Shown: positions 36,389 through 45,242, counted from the stretch's first letter. The stretch is 64,000 bases of DNA from CAWELS01 sp964468205 (GCA_964468205.1 CAYXVG010000006.1:62001-126000), one strand, 5' to 3'. A program made the numbers and translations. The notes: generated from the sequence alone by a model not told the origin.

Positions 36389-36429
36389 GCTTGTAAGGCA
36401 GGCGCTCTAACCAACTGAGCTAACCGCCC
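36389..36429 (-). tRNA. 5' half of tRNA-Val (anticodon UAC), 3' half missing
   Basis: The minus strand gives a 5' acceptor strand GGGCGGT, a D stem GCTC...GAGC with D loop AGTTGGTTA, an anticodon 5' stem CCTGC and loop CTTACAA (anticodon TAC). The 3' anticodon stem should read GCAGG but reads GCCTC, and no T arm or 3' acceptor strand follows. Identity ends 1-2 nt after the loop. The fragment has its 5' end towards the G+C-rich core region and its broken end towards the accessory region. This suggests an integration or deletion junction; the fragment cannot make a working tRNA. Confidence 0.8.
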
Positions 36430-36519
36430 GGAGCCTTCAACTGCTTGTTTGCGCTGAAATTCCCTTGAGAACCATTATCCATTAAACGCCGGACGGCAGG
36501 AGGCGCGGCGGGCCGGGCG

Positions 36520-37509
36520 CTACTGCCGGGATCTCTCCGGCGCCGGAGGGATGCGCGGTTGATCGCGCAGCAACTGGAGCCAGCGGCGGGCGGTGTCGGC
36601 GTTTTGGCTGTTCGGATGGCGGTCGAGGAAATCGTTCAACTCGGCGGCGGCGGCGGGTGAGTCGCCGCGGCGAATGTAGATCTTGGCCAGCAGGAGCTGC
36701 GGGTGGGAGAAGTGATTGGGATCGATTTCCTTGGCTTTCGTCAGGTACTCGAGCGCGTTGTCGTCGTCGCCGAGGTAGTGGTGGTTCATGCCGAGTTGCG
36801 AATTCGGCAGGGCCTCGTCGGGACGCATCTTGACAGCGTATTCGTTGTACTCGAGAGCTTCCTCGAAGCGATTCAGCGAGAGGAGCGTGCCGCCGAGGTT
36901 GACGACCGGAGAGTAGGCGCCGGGCTCGTGTTCGAGGGCTGACCGGAAGTACTTTTCCGCATCCTCGTAACGCCCGGACTGGTAGGCGATGGTACCCAGG
37001 TTGTTCCATGCGGCGGTGTAGTGAGGAGCAATCTCGACGGCTTTCTCCAGGTGGCGGATCGCTCCTTCCACGTCGCGCCGGTTCAGACGTTTCTGCGCCT
37101 TCTCGTATTCGCGTTCCGCTTTGGGCGGGACGGTTAGTTCGCCCAGCGAAACGGTCGCGGCGGCTTCGATCGATTCCGTGGAAGGCTGAAACGGTATGGT
37201 GACGTGGACACGCCGCTTCTGGTCGGCCTTGGCGGCGCTGACATTCACGGTGCGGCGAACAGTTCCGCGGCCAGGCACCGCGACGATGACCGTGTACTGG
37301 CCCGGGTCGATCTTCTTGAAGCGGAAATTTCCTTTGCCGTCGGCGGTGGTCGAAGCCTCGTAGGGAAAGTCCTGACCGTGCAGTTGGACGGCCGAAAACA
37401 TCTTTGGCGGCGGATCGATGCCGCCCCGCAGCTCGAACTTCTGGCCGGCCGCGGACGCCGCCCAGGCGAACAGGAACACGAGCGCCAGTTGGGTCCGCCA
37501 GGGGGTCAT
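36520..37509 (-). CDS. TPR protein with carboxypeptidase-regulatory-like N-terminus
   Basis: A 329-aa exported protein. The signal peptide (1-22, LALVFLFAWAASAAGQ) is followed by a regulatory-like beta-sandwich (about 25-110: FPYEASTTADGKGNFRFKKI). At least four TPR units follow (about 135-310: AAWNNLGTIAYQSGRYEDAE; ALPNSQLGMNHHYLGDDDNA). ATG 37509 overlaps the stop of the upstream MscS gene (ATGA) and has AGAGGTGG upstream. It is the last gene of the MscS-AAA-MscS operon. TPR proteins of this kind usually hold complexes together in the periplasm. A long Arg/Pro-rich frame overlapping it on the same strand is not real. Confidence 0.88.
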   Translation of the reverse strand: MTPWRTQLALVFLFAWAASAAGQKFELRGGIDPPPKMFSAVQLHGQDFPYEASTTADGKGNFRFKKIDPGQYTVIVAVPGRGTVRRTVNVSAAKADQKRRVHVTIPFQPSTESIEAAATVSLGELTVPPKAEREYEKAQKRLNRRDVEGAIRHLEKAVEIAPHYTAAWNNLGTIAYQSGRYEDAEKYFRSALEHEPGAYSPVVNLGGTLLSLNRFEEALEYNEYAVKMRPDEALPNSQLGMNHHYLGDDDNALEYLTKAKEIDPNHFSHPQLLLAKIYIRRGDSPAAAAELNDFLDRHPNSQNADTARRWLQLLRDQPRIPPAPERSRQ

Positions 37510-38363
37510 GCCACCTCTTCTCTTCCCGATGCTGCATCGTCGCCGCTCCACCCGGTCAGCACACCGAGCCGTAAGAACTCGGATTTGGCGCGCACCGTGA
37601 TGTCGCTCTGCATCCGTGGTTCGTAGCGATGATCGTAGACGTAGGCCTTGATCCGCAAGCGGAGAAAGGGGCGCTGGTCGAAGATGTCGGTAACCAGCAC
37701 GACCACTGGTTTCTTCGTCAGCAGGTAGGGCGAACTGTACGCGGCTTCATAGCCGACTTTGACGGCCAGTTGCGGATCCGTAGCGGGCGGCAGAAACAGG
37801 TCGGTGACAACCTGGCAATCCGGAACCCCGGAGTTCGAATTGAAAACGTGAGATGTGACAACGGTGGAATTTGGGAGCGTGACACGGGTGTCGTCCGGCG
37901 TTGTCAGGCGGGTGGAGTGGAGACCGATGTGGTCGATCTCGCCGTATGCCTCGCCGATCTTGACGCGGTCGCCGAGCTGAAACGGCCGGTCCGCGAGAAT
38001 CACGAGCCCGCCGAGCAGGTTCTTCACGAGGTCCTGCGCGCCGAGACCGAGCGCGATGCCGACACTGGCGATGCCGGCGAAGAAGGTTTCCCGCGTGGGC
38101 GCGAGCAGGTTGAAGCAGAAGAGCAGGGCGCCGAACCAGAACGAGATGCGAACCGCCGGCTGCACCCACCGCACAACGAAGCGGGCGCGGGAACTCTTGG
38201 TTCCGAAGAAGTCGAACAGCCGCGTCAGGTAGCGAATGACGATCCAGGTTGCTCCGAGCACCCCGAGCACGGCCATGATTTTGCCCATGCTGAAGAACTC
38301 GGCGACAGCTTGGGCCGGGTTGACAGCTTGCAGGAGCGCGAAGGGTGGCAATGATAGGTTCAT
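37506..38363 (-). CDS. MscS-family mechanosensitive channel, short
   Basis: A 285-aa protein. ATG 38363 has an ideal AAGGAGGAACGG ribosome site. Three transmembrane helices lie in the first 125 residues. The pore helix and linker region reads GIASVGIALGLGAQDLVKNL, followed by GGLVILADRPFQLGDRVKI, the MscS beta-domain signature. A C-terminal cytoplasmic domain follows. Such channels open with membrane tension and release solutes on osmotic downshock. It starts 10 bp after the AAA ATPase gene and overlaps the TPR gene. It is related to, but shorter and clearly different from, the second MscS protein at 41197-42189. Confidence 0.93.
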   Translation of the reverse strand: MNLSLPPFALLQAVNPAQAVAEFFSMGKIMAVLGVLGATWIVIRYLTRLFDFFGTKSSRARFVVRWVQPAVRISFWFGALLFCFNLLAPTRETFFAGIASVGIALGLGAQDLVKNLLGGLVILADRPFQLGDRVKIGEAYGEIDHIGLHSTRLTTPDDTRVTLPNSTVVTSHVFNSNSGVPDCQVVTDLFLPPATDPQLAVKVGYEAAYSSPYLLTKKPVVVLVTDIFDQRPFLRLRIKAYVYDHRYEPRMQSDITVRAKSEFLRLGVLTGWSGDDAASGREEVA

Positions 38364-38373
38364 CCGTTCCTCC

Positions 38374-41157
38374 TTACAGGTTACGGCGATGGAGCGCCTC
38401 GCGCACGACGCGGCCTGCTTCCGGGCGCACCCTGAGCCCCGGCCCGGCAGGATCGGTTTCAAGCAATTCCATGGCGAGGAGCCGTTCGAGCCGGGTTTGT
38501 CCGGCATGGGGCGATTCCGCGAAAATTCTTGCGAGGTCTTCCGCGGTCAATCCGCCGTGCTGCAACAGGGCCTGGAGAGTGAAACAGTCAGAATAAGAGA
38601 GAGCTTCCCGCAGCGGTCCGAGGTTGGGCTCCACTGGTTGCCGCAAATGCACCACTCCGCCTTCGACGCGCTCGATGTGATGGAGCCAGGTTTCGAAGGC
38701 GGCGCGGAAGATTCCCTCCGAATTCTTATACAGCGCTTCGAAGAATAGGTCGCTCGGCTCCGGTTCGATCCCCAAGGTTCGGCGCAGCCGGCCGGTTTTG
38801 GGATCGGATTCGCGGGCGGGCGGGAACGCGAGCCGGTAACCGGAGAGGTTGTGGCGCATCATGACGGCTTCGCGAATGTCCCCAATCCGGACGCCCATGG
38901 CGTTCAGACCGTGAGTGAAATACCGGTCGAACTCAGCGACGCGGTTGAGAATCCCGTGGGCCGATTCGTTGAGCGAAAGAATCCAGAGAGCGTCGTGCCA
39001 GGTTGACGCCACCAAATGAAGGAGAAAACGGAGCGCCTCGAATCCGTTCATCGTGCGAAGGAAACTACGCTCCACCTCTTCGAGTATGATCACGCGCTCG
39101 GATCCTTTCAGGCCCTGCTCGATTGTCTTTCCCGGCGAAATCTCGAGGGCGTCACGAAGGAAGCGTTCCATTTCGGCCGGATCCGTGAGCCGGCGTTCGA
39201 ATTGCGTTCGAGTAATGGCCAGATTATGGAAGGCGATTTGAGAAGCGCAATTGAGGAGGCTGGACTTGCCGCTGCCCCGTGCGCCCACGACCACCACCGA
39301 TACCGCCTTCCCGCTCAGCCACTGCGCCCGTGCCTCGACCAAAGCGCCGAGCTCATCATAGCGTCCCACCAGAAAGCGCGGATCTTCCACCGGCTCCAAC
39401 CGGAACAACCGCCGGTAGAGCAGCGGCAGTCCGGGACGGACAAGGCGATGTTCGAGGGTCTCTTCCAGGCGTTGGGCGCGGAATACGGCCGAGGAAGGGG
39501 GAGAGGGAGGCGCCTGCAAACCGAGGGAGATCAACACCCGGTTCCATGCGGCGCGTCCCTGCTGGAGCGCGGCGGTGGTTCCGCTTTGGACGTTGTTCAG
39601 GGCCAGTATCCCGACCCTCTGGACGCCTCGCTCGCTCGCTTCCTGCGCGAGGTGGGCGAGCAGGCCCAGGCGGCCCTGGTCAAGCGAGATGTAACTCTCA
39701 AGGAATCCACCGGCGATGCCCCTTGTCAAACCCCTTTCCGCCGCGGGCCGGACGGGTGCGGCGTGCGAACGGTGGTATTCGAGGAGGCTTACTGCATTGT
39801 CGATCCCTTCGGCGGCGAGTTGCGCACCTTCGGTCTCCCCGCTGCGTTCGGCCTCCTCGCCGAAAGCTACTACCTCCTTGGCGCGCTCAAGCTCTCGAAT
39901 GATGGAGCGGTGCACCGCCTCCGCCTCGCGAAGGCCTTCCAGCGCGGCCTGCTCCTTCGTTGCTTCGAGAACCCGGAGAAAAATAGCTTCCGGTTCGAGG
40001 CGCCGCCACGGTTTTCTCCAGCCCGGGAATGGCTTCTTCGGGTTGATGGTCTCCACCGCCTCCGGCAACGCGCGCCGGGCGACCTCGGCGAATTCGTTCA
40101 CTAATTGAGTCGCGCGGGCTTCGGCGGAGAGCAGCTTGGTTTGTTCGGCGGGCCATGCCTCCCCGGTCCCGCGATCGCGACGGCGGCGCAACCATTCGAG
40201 CGTTGTGTCCAGTTCGCCGAGCAGCGCCTCGTGTTCCTCGTCCAAGGCGTCGAGAGCGCGCTCGGCGCCCTCGGTCACGGTGACCGCCAGACGAGCCAGG
40301 CTCACTTCCAAATCGAGGACGGCATGGACGGCCCGCTGCTGGCGGGACCAGTAGCTATAGTGCTCCGCCAATAGCGGCGCGATCTTTTCCACCGCCGGTT
40401 TTGAGCCCGGCCGCGAAAGAATCGCTTCCACCAGCCGCCCGGGGGCCGCCGCGAGCCATTTCTCGTATCGCTGCAGCAGGCGTTCTCCCGTCCGCAGCAG
40501 CTTCCGCTTCTTTTTGAGCCACCGGCGGCGGCTCTGATCGGCCCGGCCGAGCGCTTCCTGGCCGTCTTCAAACAGATCGAGGCTGCGCTGGCGAAACACG
40601 TGCCACGGGCCAATCAGATGCAGGCTCGCCTGGGCAAGCAGCAGTTGGAACTCTCCATCGAGGTTCGCTCGCAACCGTTCATCCCGCCGCAAGCGCTCCG
40701 CGACAATGCGGCGCACCGCCAGCGGGCGGGGTTTTCGGCTGAAGAAGAGCCACCGCCGCCGCAGACCTCCGCCAGGCGCGCCGGTCAACTGTTCGGCCAT
40801 CTCCCGGCCCGAGAGGAAGACCTTCACGGGAAGCTGGCGCACAATGTCGTCGAGCGACGTGCGAAGGTCTGTCAACGCATGCAAAGAGCGCTGCTGCGTC
40901 GCGTATTGGACCCGCTTCCGGACCGGCCCGAACAGGAGCGACTCGCCTTCATTGGTGAAACATCCGCGCAGGGATGCGAGGCTGTCGGGCTCCAGATCGC
41001 GCCGTGTCCCATTCACCAGCTCTTCCTCAAGCGTATCGAGGAGCGAGCGAAGGTCCCGCCATGAAAGAGCAAGCTCCTTGCTATAAACCGCCAGGCGTTC
41101 CCGATACTCGTCCAGGAAGGAGCGCCAGACGCCGGCTATGCCATTGTCCGCTGTCAC
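38374..41157 (-). CDS. AAA-type P-loop ATPase with long helical N-terminus
   Basis: A 927-aa protein starting at GTG 41157. About 600 N-terminal residues are helical and highly charged, with a possible surface or membrane-associated stretch around 445-500 (LEYHRSHAAP, GGFLESYISL). The ATPase core has Walker A GARGSGKSSLL near 627-637 and Walker B-like RVIILEEVE near 690. A winged-helix-like C-terminus ends the protein (TLQALLQHGGLTAEDLARIF). This resembles STAND/AAA regulatory ATPases rather than protein unfoldases. It is sandwiched between two MscS genes in one operon, so it may gate or sense the channels. No family name is recognised. Its ribosome site lies in the loop of a hairpin at 41159-41182. 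Confidence 0.85.
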   Translation of the reverse strand: MTADNGIAGVWRSFLDEYRERLAVYSKELALSWRDLRSLLDTLEEELVNGTRRDLEPDSLASLRGCFTNEGESLLFGPVRKRVQYATQQRSLHALTDLRTSLDDIVRQLPVKVFLSGREMAEQLTGAPGGGLRRRWLFFSRKPRPLAVRRIVAERLRRDERLRANLDGEFQLLLAQASLHLIGPWHVFRQRSLDLFEDGQEALGRADQSRRRWLKKKRKLLRTGERLLQRYEKWLAAAPGRLVEAILSRPGSKPAVEKIAPLLAEHYSYWSRQQRAVHAVLDLEVSLARLAVTVTEGAERALDALDEEHEALLGELDTTLEWLRRRRDRGTGEAWPAEQTKLLSAEARATQLVNEFAEVARRALPEAVETINPKKPFPGWRKPWRRLEPEAIFLRVLEATKEQAALEGLREAEAVHRSIIRELERAKEVVAFGEEAERSGETEGAQLAAEGIDNAVSLLEYHRSHAAPVRPAAERGLTRGIAGGFLESYISLDQGRLGLLAHLAQEASERGVQRVGILALNNVQSGTTAALQQGRAAWNRVLISLGLQAPPSPPSSAVFRAQRLEETLEHRLVRPGLPLLYRRLFRLEPVEDPRFLVGRYDELGALVEARAQWLSGKAVSVVVVGARGSGKSSLLNCASQIAFHNLAITRTQFERRLTDPAEMERFLRDALEISPGKTIEQGLKGSERVIILEEVERSFLRTMNGFEALRFLLHLVASTWHDALWILSLNESAHGILNRVAEFDRYFTHGLNAMGVRIGDIREAVMMRHNLSGYRLAFPPARESDPKTGRLRRTLGIEPEPSDLFFEALYKNSEGIFRAAFETWLHHIERVEGGVVHLRQPVEPNLGPLREALSYSDCFTLQALLQHGGLTAEDLARIFAESPHAGQTRLERLLAMELLETDPAGPGLRVRPEAGRVVREALHRRNL

Positions 41158-41158
41158 C

Positions 41159-41182
41159 GTGACACCCTTTCCTGGGTGTTAC
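41159..41182 (-). promoter_or_regulatory. Hairpin presenting the ribosome site of the AAA gene
   Basis: On the minus strand GTAACACCC, loop AGGAAA, GGGTGTCAC: an 8-of-9-bp stem with the Shine-Dalgarno-like AGGAAA exactly in the loop, ending 1 nt before the GTG start. It lies in the 39-bp gap between the upstream MscS gene and the AAA gene and could tune translation of the ATPase relative to the channel. Confidence 0.45.
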
Positions 41183-41196
41183 ATCTGCTAGGCATG

Positions 41197-42189
41197 CTAG
41201 TTTGTGGCGGGTGGCGGCTGGCCCGCCAGCGGAATGTCAGCCGAGCGCAAATGGAGATCCCGTTGAGGAAAGGGAATCTCGATTCCGTTCTCCCGGAAAG
41301 CCCGGAAGAGCTCGAAATAGACGTCGCTCCGGATCACTGGACGGCGGTGAATCTGTGTGGTCGTCCAAACGCGCAGTTCAAAGTCGATGGACGAATCGCC
41401 GAACCCGGTGAAGATCACGTCCGGCGGCGGGTCGTTCAGCACATCAGGGCTTTGCCGCGCCACCTGGAGCACGACGTCTCGGACCTGGTCCGGGTCGGAC
41501 TTGTAGGAAACTCCGAACGGCACAAGAAACCGTATTGTGCGATCGTTCGCGGTCCAGTTGATTACTTCTTTGGTAACGAACGCGGAGTTCGGGATCACAA
41601 TGACGATATTGTCGTTGGTGCGCACCCAGGTAGCCCGCGCCCCGATGCGAACCACCTGCCCGTCCACGTTGCTGACCTCCACGCGGTCGCCAACCTTCAC
41701 CGGTCTCTCGATCAGGAGAATCAGCCCGGCGATGAAGTTGTTCGCCGTTTCCTGCAGGCCGAACCCGATGCCGATTCCCAGGGCGCCCCCGAACACTGCG
41801 AGACTGGCCAGGTTCAACCCCACGGCTTCCAGTCCGATAACGAGTCCGATCAGCAGGATGACGTACTGCGTCACGCGCCGTATCGTGTACTGCTGGCCTT
41901 CATCCAGATTCGTGCGGGAGAGGATCTGGCGGTGCAGAAAGCGCGTGAAGAATCGCGCGATAAGACCGATCAGGAGCAGGTAAATCAGCGCCTTGACAAG
42001 CGTGATGGGTGTAACCGCGAAATCGCCGATCTGGAAATACGGCTTGTTCAGAAGCTCGACGGCATCGCCCTCGATTGTCCGCAGAAGGACTTGACCGTCC
42101 TCGATCTTGAGGAACCGCATGCCGAAGGCGGCAATGATCAGGGCTATGCCAAGTGCAATTGCAGCCGCCGCCCAGATTTTGGATCGCAT
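41197..42189 (-). CDS. MscS-family mechanosensitive channel, first gene of operon
   Basis: A 330-aa protein. An N-terminal transmembrane helix is followed by a loop and three further helices (KALIYLLLIGLIARFF; YVILLIGLVIGLEAVG). The pore signature is ASLAVFGGALGIGIGFGLQE, then LILLIERPVKVGDRVEV, and a C-terminal beta/alpha domain with VPFGVSYKSDPDQVRDVV. All parts of an MscS-type channel are present. It starts an operon of four genes with gaps of 39, 10 and -4 bp. Standard role: release of solutes on hypo-osmotic shock; the tie to the ATPase suggests a more specialised use. Confidence 0.94.
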   Translation of the reverse strand: MRSKIWAAAAIALGIALIIAAFGMRFLKIEDGQVLLRTIEGDAVELLNKPYFQIGDFAVTPITLVKALIYLLLIGLIARFFTRFLHRQILSRTNLDEGQQYTIRRVTQYVILLIGLVIGLEAVGLNLASLAVFGGALGIGIGFGLQETANNFIAGLILLIERPVKVGDRVEVSNVDGQVVRIGARATWVRTNDNIVIVIPNSAFVTKEVINWTANDRTIRFLVPFGVSYKSDPDQVRDVVLQVARQSPDVLNDPPPDVIFTGFGDSSIDFELRVWTTTQIHRRPVIRSDVYFELFRAFRENGIEIPFPQRDLHLRSADIPLAGQPPPATN

Positions 42190-42263
42190 TGGATGATGTC
42201 TCCCCGCTTGGCGCCAATCTGATTCTACAGTAGGAGTTGGAATGGTCGCGCAGGCCAGGAGGA

Positions 42264-42287
42264 AGCCGGTCCACGGAGGGACCGGCT
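42264..42287 (-). terminator. Hairpin after nrdJ
   Basis: AGCCGGTCC, loop ACGGAG, GGACCGGCT: a perfect 9-bp stem 22 nt beyond the nrdJ stop. It is a likely terminator of nrdJ transcription. No clear T-run follows. Confidence 0.6.
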
Positions 42288-42309
42288 CAGGGCAAGGTGA
42301 GCGCGCCCG

Positions 42310-45111
42310 CTACGAGCAGCCGCTAGTGGAACCACAATTCTCACACTTGTAGCAGGATCCGTTGCGGGTCATCAGCCCGCCGCACTCGGAGCAAAGCGGA
42401 GCGTCGGCGAGAGCGGGATCAAAAGGCAGGGACTGTTGCGGCTCGGGTTCGGTGGGAATCATCCTCGGCGACTCCCCAGCGACGTTTTCGGTCGCGTCCG
42501 GCCCCAGGAACTTCATTCCCAACCAGCGGAAGATGTAGTCCATGATGGACTTGGCGTAAGGAACCTGAGTGTTGCCAGTCCATCCGCTCGGCTCGAATCT
42601 GACGTGGGCGAACTTGTCCACGAAGAACTTCAGCGGCACTCCATATTGGAGGGCATAACTAATGGCGGTAGCGAAACTGTCCATCAGTCCCGAAATGGTG
42701 GAGCCCTCCTTCGCCATCGTGACGAAAAGTTCGCCAGGCGTTCCGTCCTCGAACAGGCCAACGGTGAGGTAGCCCTCGTGGCCACCGATCGAGAACTTGT
42801 GGGTGATCGACTGGCGCTCATCGGGAAGCTTGCGCCGCACCGGCCGGTAGACAATCCGTTCCTGCGGCGCGGCCGACACTTTAGCTCCCTTGGAACTGCC
42901 CGAGCTGAGCGGCTGCACTCGCTTCGAGCCGTCGCGGTAAACCGCCACGGCCTTCAATCCCAACCGCCAGCTCTCGACATAAGCATTGCCGATGTCTTCC
43001 ACGGTGGACTCTTCGGGCATGTTGATGGTCTTCGAGATTGCTCCGGATATGAACGGCTGCGCAGCGGCCATCATCTTGATGTGGCCCATGTGGCTGATGA
43101 ACCTGGTTCCGTTCTGCGGCCGGAAACTGGTGTCGAAGACGGGCAGGTGCTGCTCTTTCAGGTGTGGAGCGCCTTCCACGGTTCCGGTGGCGTCAATATG
43201 GTTGACGATCTCGTCAGCTTGCTCAGCGGTGTAGCCAAGGCGAAGCAGGGCGGCCGGCACGGTATTGTTGACGATCTTGATGACGCCGCCGCCGACCAAT
43301 TTCTTGTACTTCACGAGCGCCAACTCGGGTTCGATGCCTGTAGTGTCGCAGTCCATCATGAACCCGATGGTCCCGGTGGGGGCGATCACGGTGGTTTGAG
43401 CGTTACGGAATCCGCTTCTCTTTCCCGTTTCCAGCGCATCGTTCCAGCAGGCCTTAGCCGTCTGCAGCATCTCCGGCGGCGCCAGCTTGGTATCAATTGA
43501 ACTAACGGCCTGGCCGTGCATGCGGATTACTTCGATAAAGGACACTTCGTTTTCCGCATAGCCCGGAAACGGTCCCGTGCCTTCGGCGATCCGGGCGCTG
43601 GTCAGATAGGCCTGCCCGCACATGATGGCGGTCATCGCCCCCGCCCAGGACCGGCCGGCGTCGCTGTCATACGGAAGGCCGAGCGACATCAGAGCCGCGC
43701 CGAGGTTCGCAAAGCCAAGTCCGAGTGGACGGAAGTCACGCGAGTTGCGGGCAATCGCGGCGGTCGGATAGCTCGCGTTGTCGACGATGATCTCCTGCGC
43801 CAGAATCAGGGTGTCGACCGCATGCCGGAAGGCTTCCACATCGAAGGCGCCGTCCGGCTTGACGAACTTCATGATGTTGAGCGACGCAAGGTTGCAGGCC
43901 GAGTTGTCGAGGAACATGTATTCCGAACACGGATTCGAGGCATTGATCCGGCCGGTCGTTTTGCACGTGTGCCAACGATTGATCGTGGTGTCAAACTGCA
44001 TGCCCGGATCGCCACACTGATGGGTGGCCTGCGCAATCTCGCCCAGCAGTTCCTTGGCTTTGTACCGCTTTACCGGCTGCTCACTGAGGACGGACTTCGT
44101 CCACCAATCCCTATTCTCGACGGCTGCGTGCATAAACTCGTCCGATACCCGGATGGAGTTGTTGGCATTCTGAAAAAAGATCGAACCGTAGGCTTCACCG
44201 TCGAGAGCATTGTCATAGCCGGCATCGATCAGCGTGTGGGCCTTCTTCTCCTCTCTTGCTTTGCACCAGATGAACTTATGCACGTCCGGGTGGTCGATAT
44301 CCAGAATTACCATCTTGGCGGCACGCCGGGTTTTGCCGCCGGACTTGATGACGCCCGCGAAGGCATCCAGGCCTTTCATGAAGCTGAGTGGACCGGAGGC
44401 GCGGCCTCCGCCCGAGAGGATGGCGTCCTCCTCGCGCAGCGCCGAGAGGTTCGTACCCGTTCCCGACCCCCATTTGAAGAGCATGCCCTCTGTCTTGGCC
44501 AGATCGAGGATAGACTCGAGCGAATCCTGGACGGAGTTGATGAAACATGCGGAACACTGCGGGCGTGGAGACGACTTTTGCAACTGGCGGACCGATTCGG
44601 TCTTCTCGTCAAAATACCAGCCGTAGCCCCGGCCTTCCTTCACTCCGACGTTGAACCAAACCGGAGAGTTGAAGCAGGCCTTCTGGTGGAGCATCAGATG
44701 GGCGAGTTCACCGCGGAAGTTCTCCGCGTCTTCTTCCGTCTTGAAGTAGTTGCCAGCTTTGCCCCAGTCCGCTATTGTGTCGACTACGCGATGCACGAGT
44801 TGAGCGACGCTGCGTTCCCGTTCGGGAGAGCCCAGTTTGCCATGAAAGTACTTGCTGGCGACAATGTTAGCGGCCGTTTGCGACCAGTTCGCCGGCACCT
44901 CTACGTCTCTCTGTTCAAAAAGTACGTCCCCTTTGTCGTTGGCGATAGAGGCCGTACGCAGCTCCCAGCTTATCTCGTCGTACGGCGATTTCCCCGCCGG
45001 CAGCTTGGCGGTAAAGAAGCGGGGGAAGTTGATGCCGGTCCGTTCGCCGACGGTCCTCACTTTCCCAATCTCTTCCATCTTCGAACTCAAGTCCACACTT
45101 AATTGTCCCAT
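42310..45111 (-). CDS. nrdJ: Adenosylcobalamin-dependent ribonucleotide reductase (class II)
   Basis: A 933-aa enzyme that reduces ribonucleotides to deoxyribonucleotides using coenzyme B12 as radical source. Seen in order: SPRPQCSACFI with the first redox Cys, FKWGSGTGTNLSALR, the NPCSEYMFLDNSACNL active-site segment (N-x-C-x-E), APTGTIGFMMDCDTTGIEPE, and a C-terminal zinc ribbon with CSECGGLMTRNGSCYKCENC. Length and the C-terminal ribbon fit the long NrdJ form. The start ATG 45111 has GGAGGAAGAG about 6 nt upstream. There is no nrdA/B nearby, so this may be a main dNTP source. The upstream region carries probable NrdR boxes. Confidence 0.97.
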   Translation of the reverse strand: MGQLSVDLSSKMEEIGKVRTVGERTGINFPRFFTAKLPAGKSPYDEISWELRTASIANDKGDVLFEQRDVEVPANWSQTAANIVASKYFHGKLGSPERERSVAQLVHRVVDTIADWGKAGNYFKTEEDAENFRGELAHLMLHQKACFNSPVWFNVGVKEGRGYGWYFDEKTESVRQLQKSSPRPQCSACFINSVQDSLESILDLAKTEGMLFKWGSGTGTNLSALREEDAILSGGGRASGPLSFMKGLDAFAGVIKSGGKTRRAAKMVILDIDHPDVHKFIWCKAREEKKAHTLIDAGYDNALDGEAYGSIFFQNANNSIRVSDEFMHAAVENRDWWTKSVLSEQPVKRYKAKELLGEIAQATHQCGDPGMQFDTTINRWHTCKTTGRINASNPCSEYMFLDNSACNLASLNIMKFVKPDGAFDVEAFRHAVDTLILAQEIIVDNASYPTAAIARNSRDFRPLGLGFANLGAALMSLGLPYDSDAGRSWAGAMTAIMCGQAYLTSARIAEGTGPFPGYAENEVSFIEVIRMHGQAVSSIDTKLAPPEMLQTAKACWNDALETGKRSGFRNAQTTVIAPTGTIGFMMDCDTTGIEPELALVKYKKLVGGGVIKIVNNTVPAALLRLGYTAEQADEIVNHIDATGTVEGAPHLKEQHLPVFDTSFRPQNGTRFISHMGHIKMMAAAQPFISGAISKTINMPEESTVEDIGNAYVESWRLGLKAVAVYRDGSKRVQPLSSGSSKGAKVSAAPQERIVYRPVRRKLPDERQSITHKFSIGGHEGYLTVGLFEDGTPGELFVTMAKEGSTISGLMDSFATAISYALQYGVPLKFFVDKFAHVRFEPSGWTGNTQVPYAKSIMDYIFRWLGMKFLGPDATENVAGESPRMIPTEPEPQQSLPFDPALADAPLCSECGGLMTRNGSCYKCENCGSTSGCS

Positions 45112-45190
45112 TATTCTCTTCCTCCTTCGATCAATGTCGGCCCTCCGAGAAACCCGCCGCTTAGTCCAGGTCGAAGTGGGGCTGTTGGTA

Positions 45191-45242
45191 ATAATGCCCC
45201 AAGATGTAGTGCCACGTCAAGGATTTTATCTACATACAGTAC
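45191..45242 (-). promoter_or_regulatory. nrdJ promoter with two NrdR-box-like sites
   Basis: On the minus strand, -35 TTGACG (45215-45220), 18 bp, and -10-like CATTAT (45191-45196). Over the spacer lies GCACTACATCTTGGGG (45197-45212), which fits 11 of 16 positions of the NrdR box acaCwATATwGtgt-type consensus. A second, weaker site (45227-45242, 9 of 16) lies 30 bp upstream, close to the usual three-turn spacing. Binding would cover the promoter, giving dATP-linked repression by NrdR. No cobalamin riboswitch box is seen. Confidence 0.5.

Larger units (their letters stand above)
36017..36519. other. Gene-free gap at presumed island edge
   Basis: About 500 bp without a convincing gene lie between the restriction enzyme and the TPR gene. 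It contains paired direct repeats (36255-36274) and a tRNA-Val half (36389-36429). Open frames here have unnatural composition. No integrase gene is visible. Confidence 0.6.

Noticed and set aside
36389..36429. Intact tRNA-Val or tRNA with a group I intron
   Set aside because: The 3' half is not found within the next 400 bp and no group I intron core was recognised.
36482..37537. 351-aa minus-strand frame overlapping the TPR gene in another frame
   Set aside because: Extremely Arg/Pro-rich, no domain, and the overlapping frame has signal peptide and TPRs.
39016..40104. 362-aa plus-strand frame opposite the AAA-type ATPase
   Set aside because: Shadow of the real minus-strand gene; no domain or natural N-terminus.
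43516..45102. 528-aa plus-strand frame opposite nrdJ
   Set aside because: It is fully antisense to the strongly supported nrdJ and has no recognisable domain.
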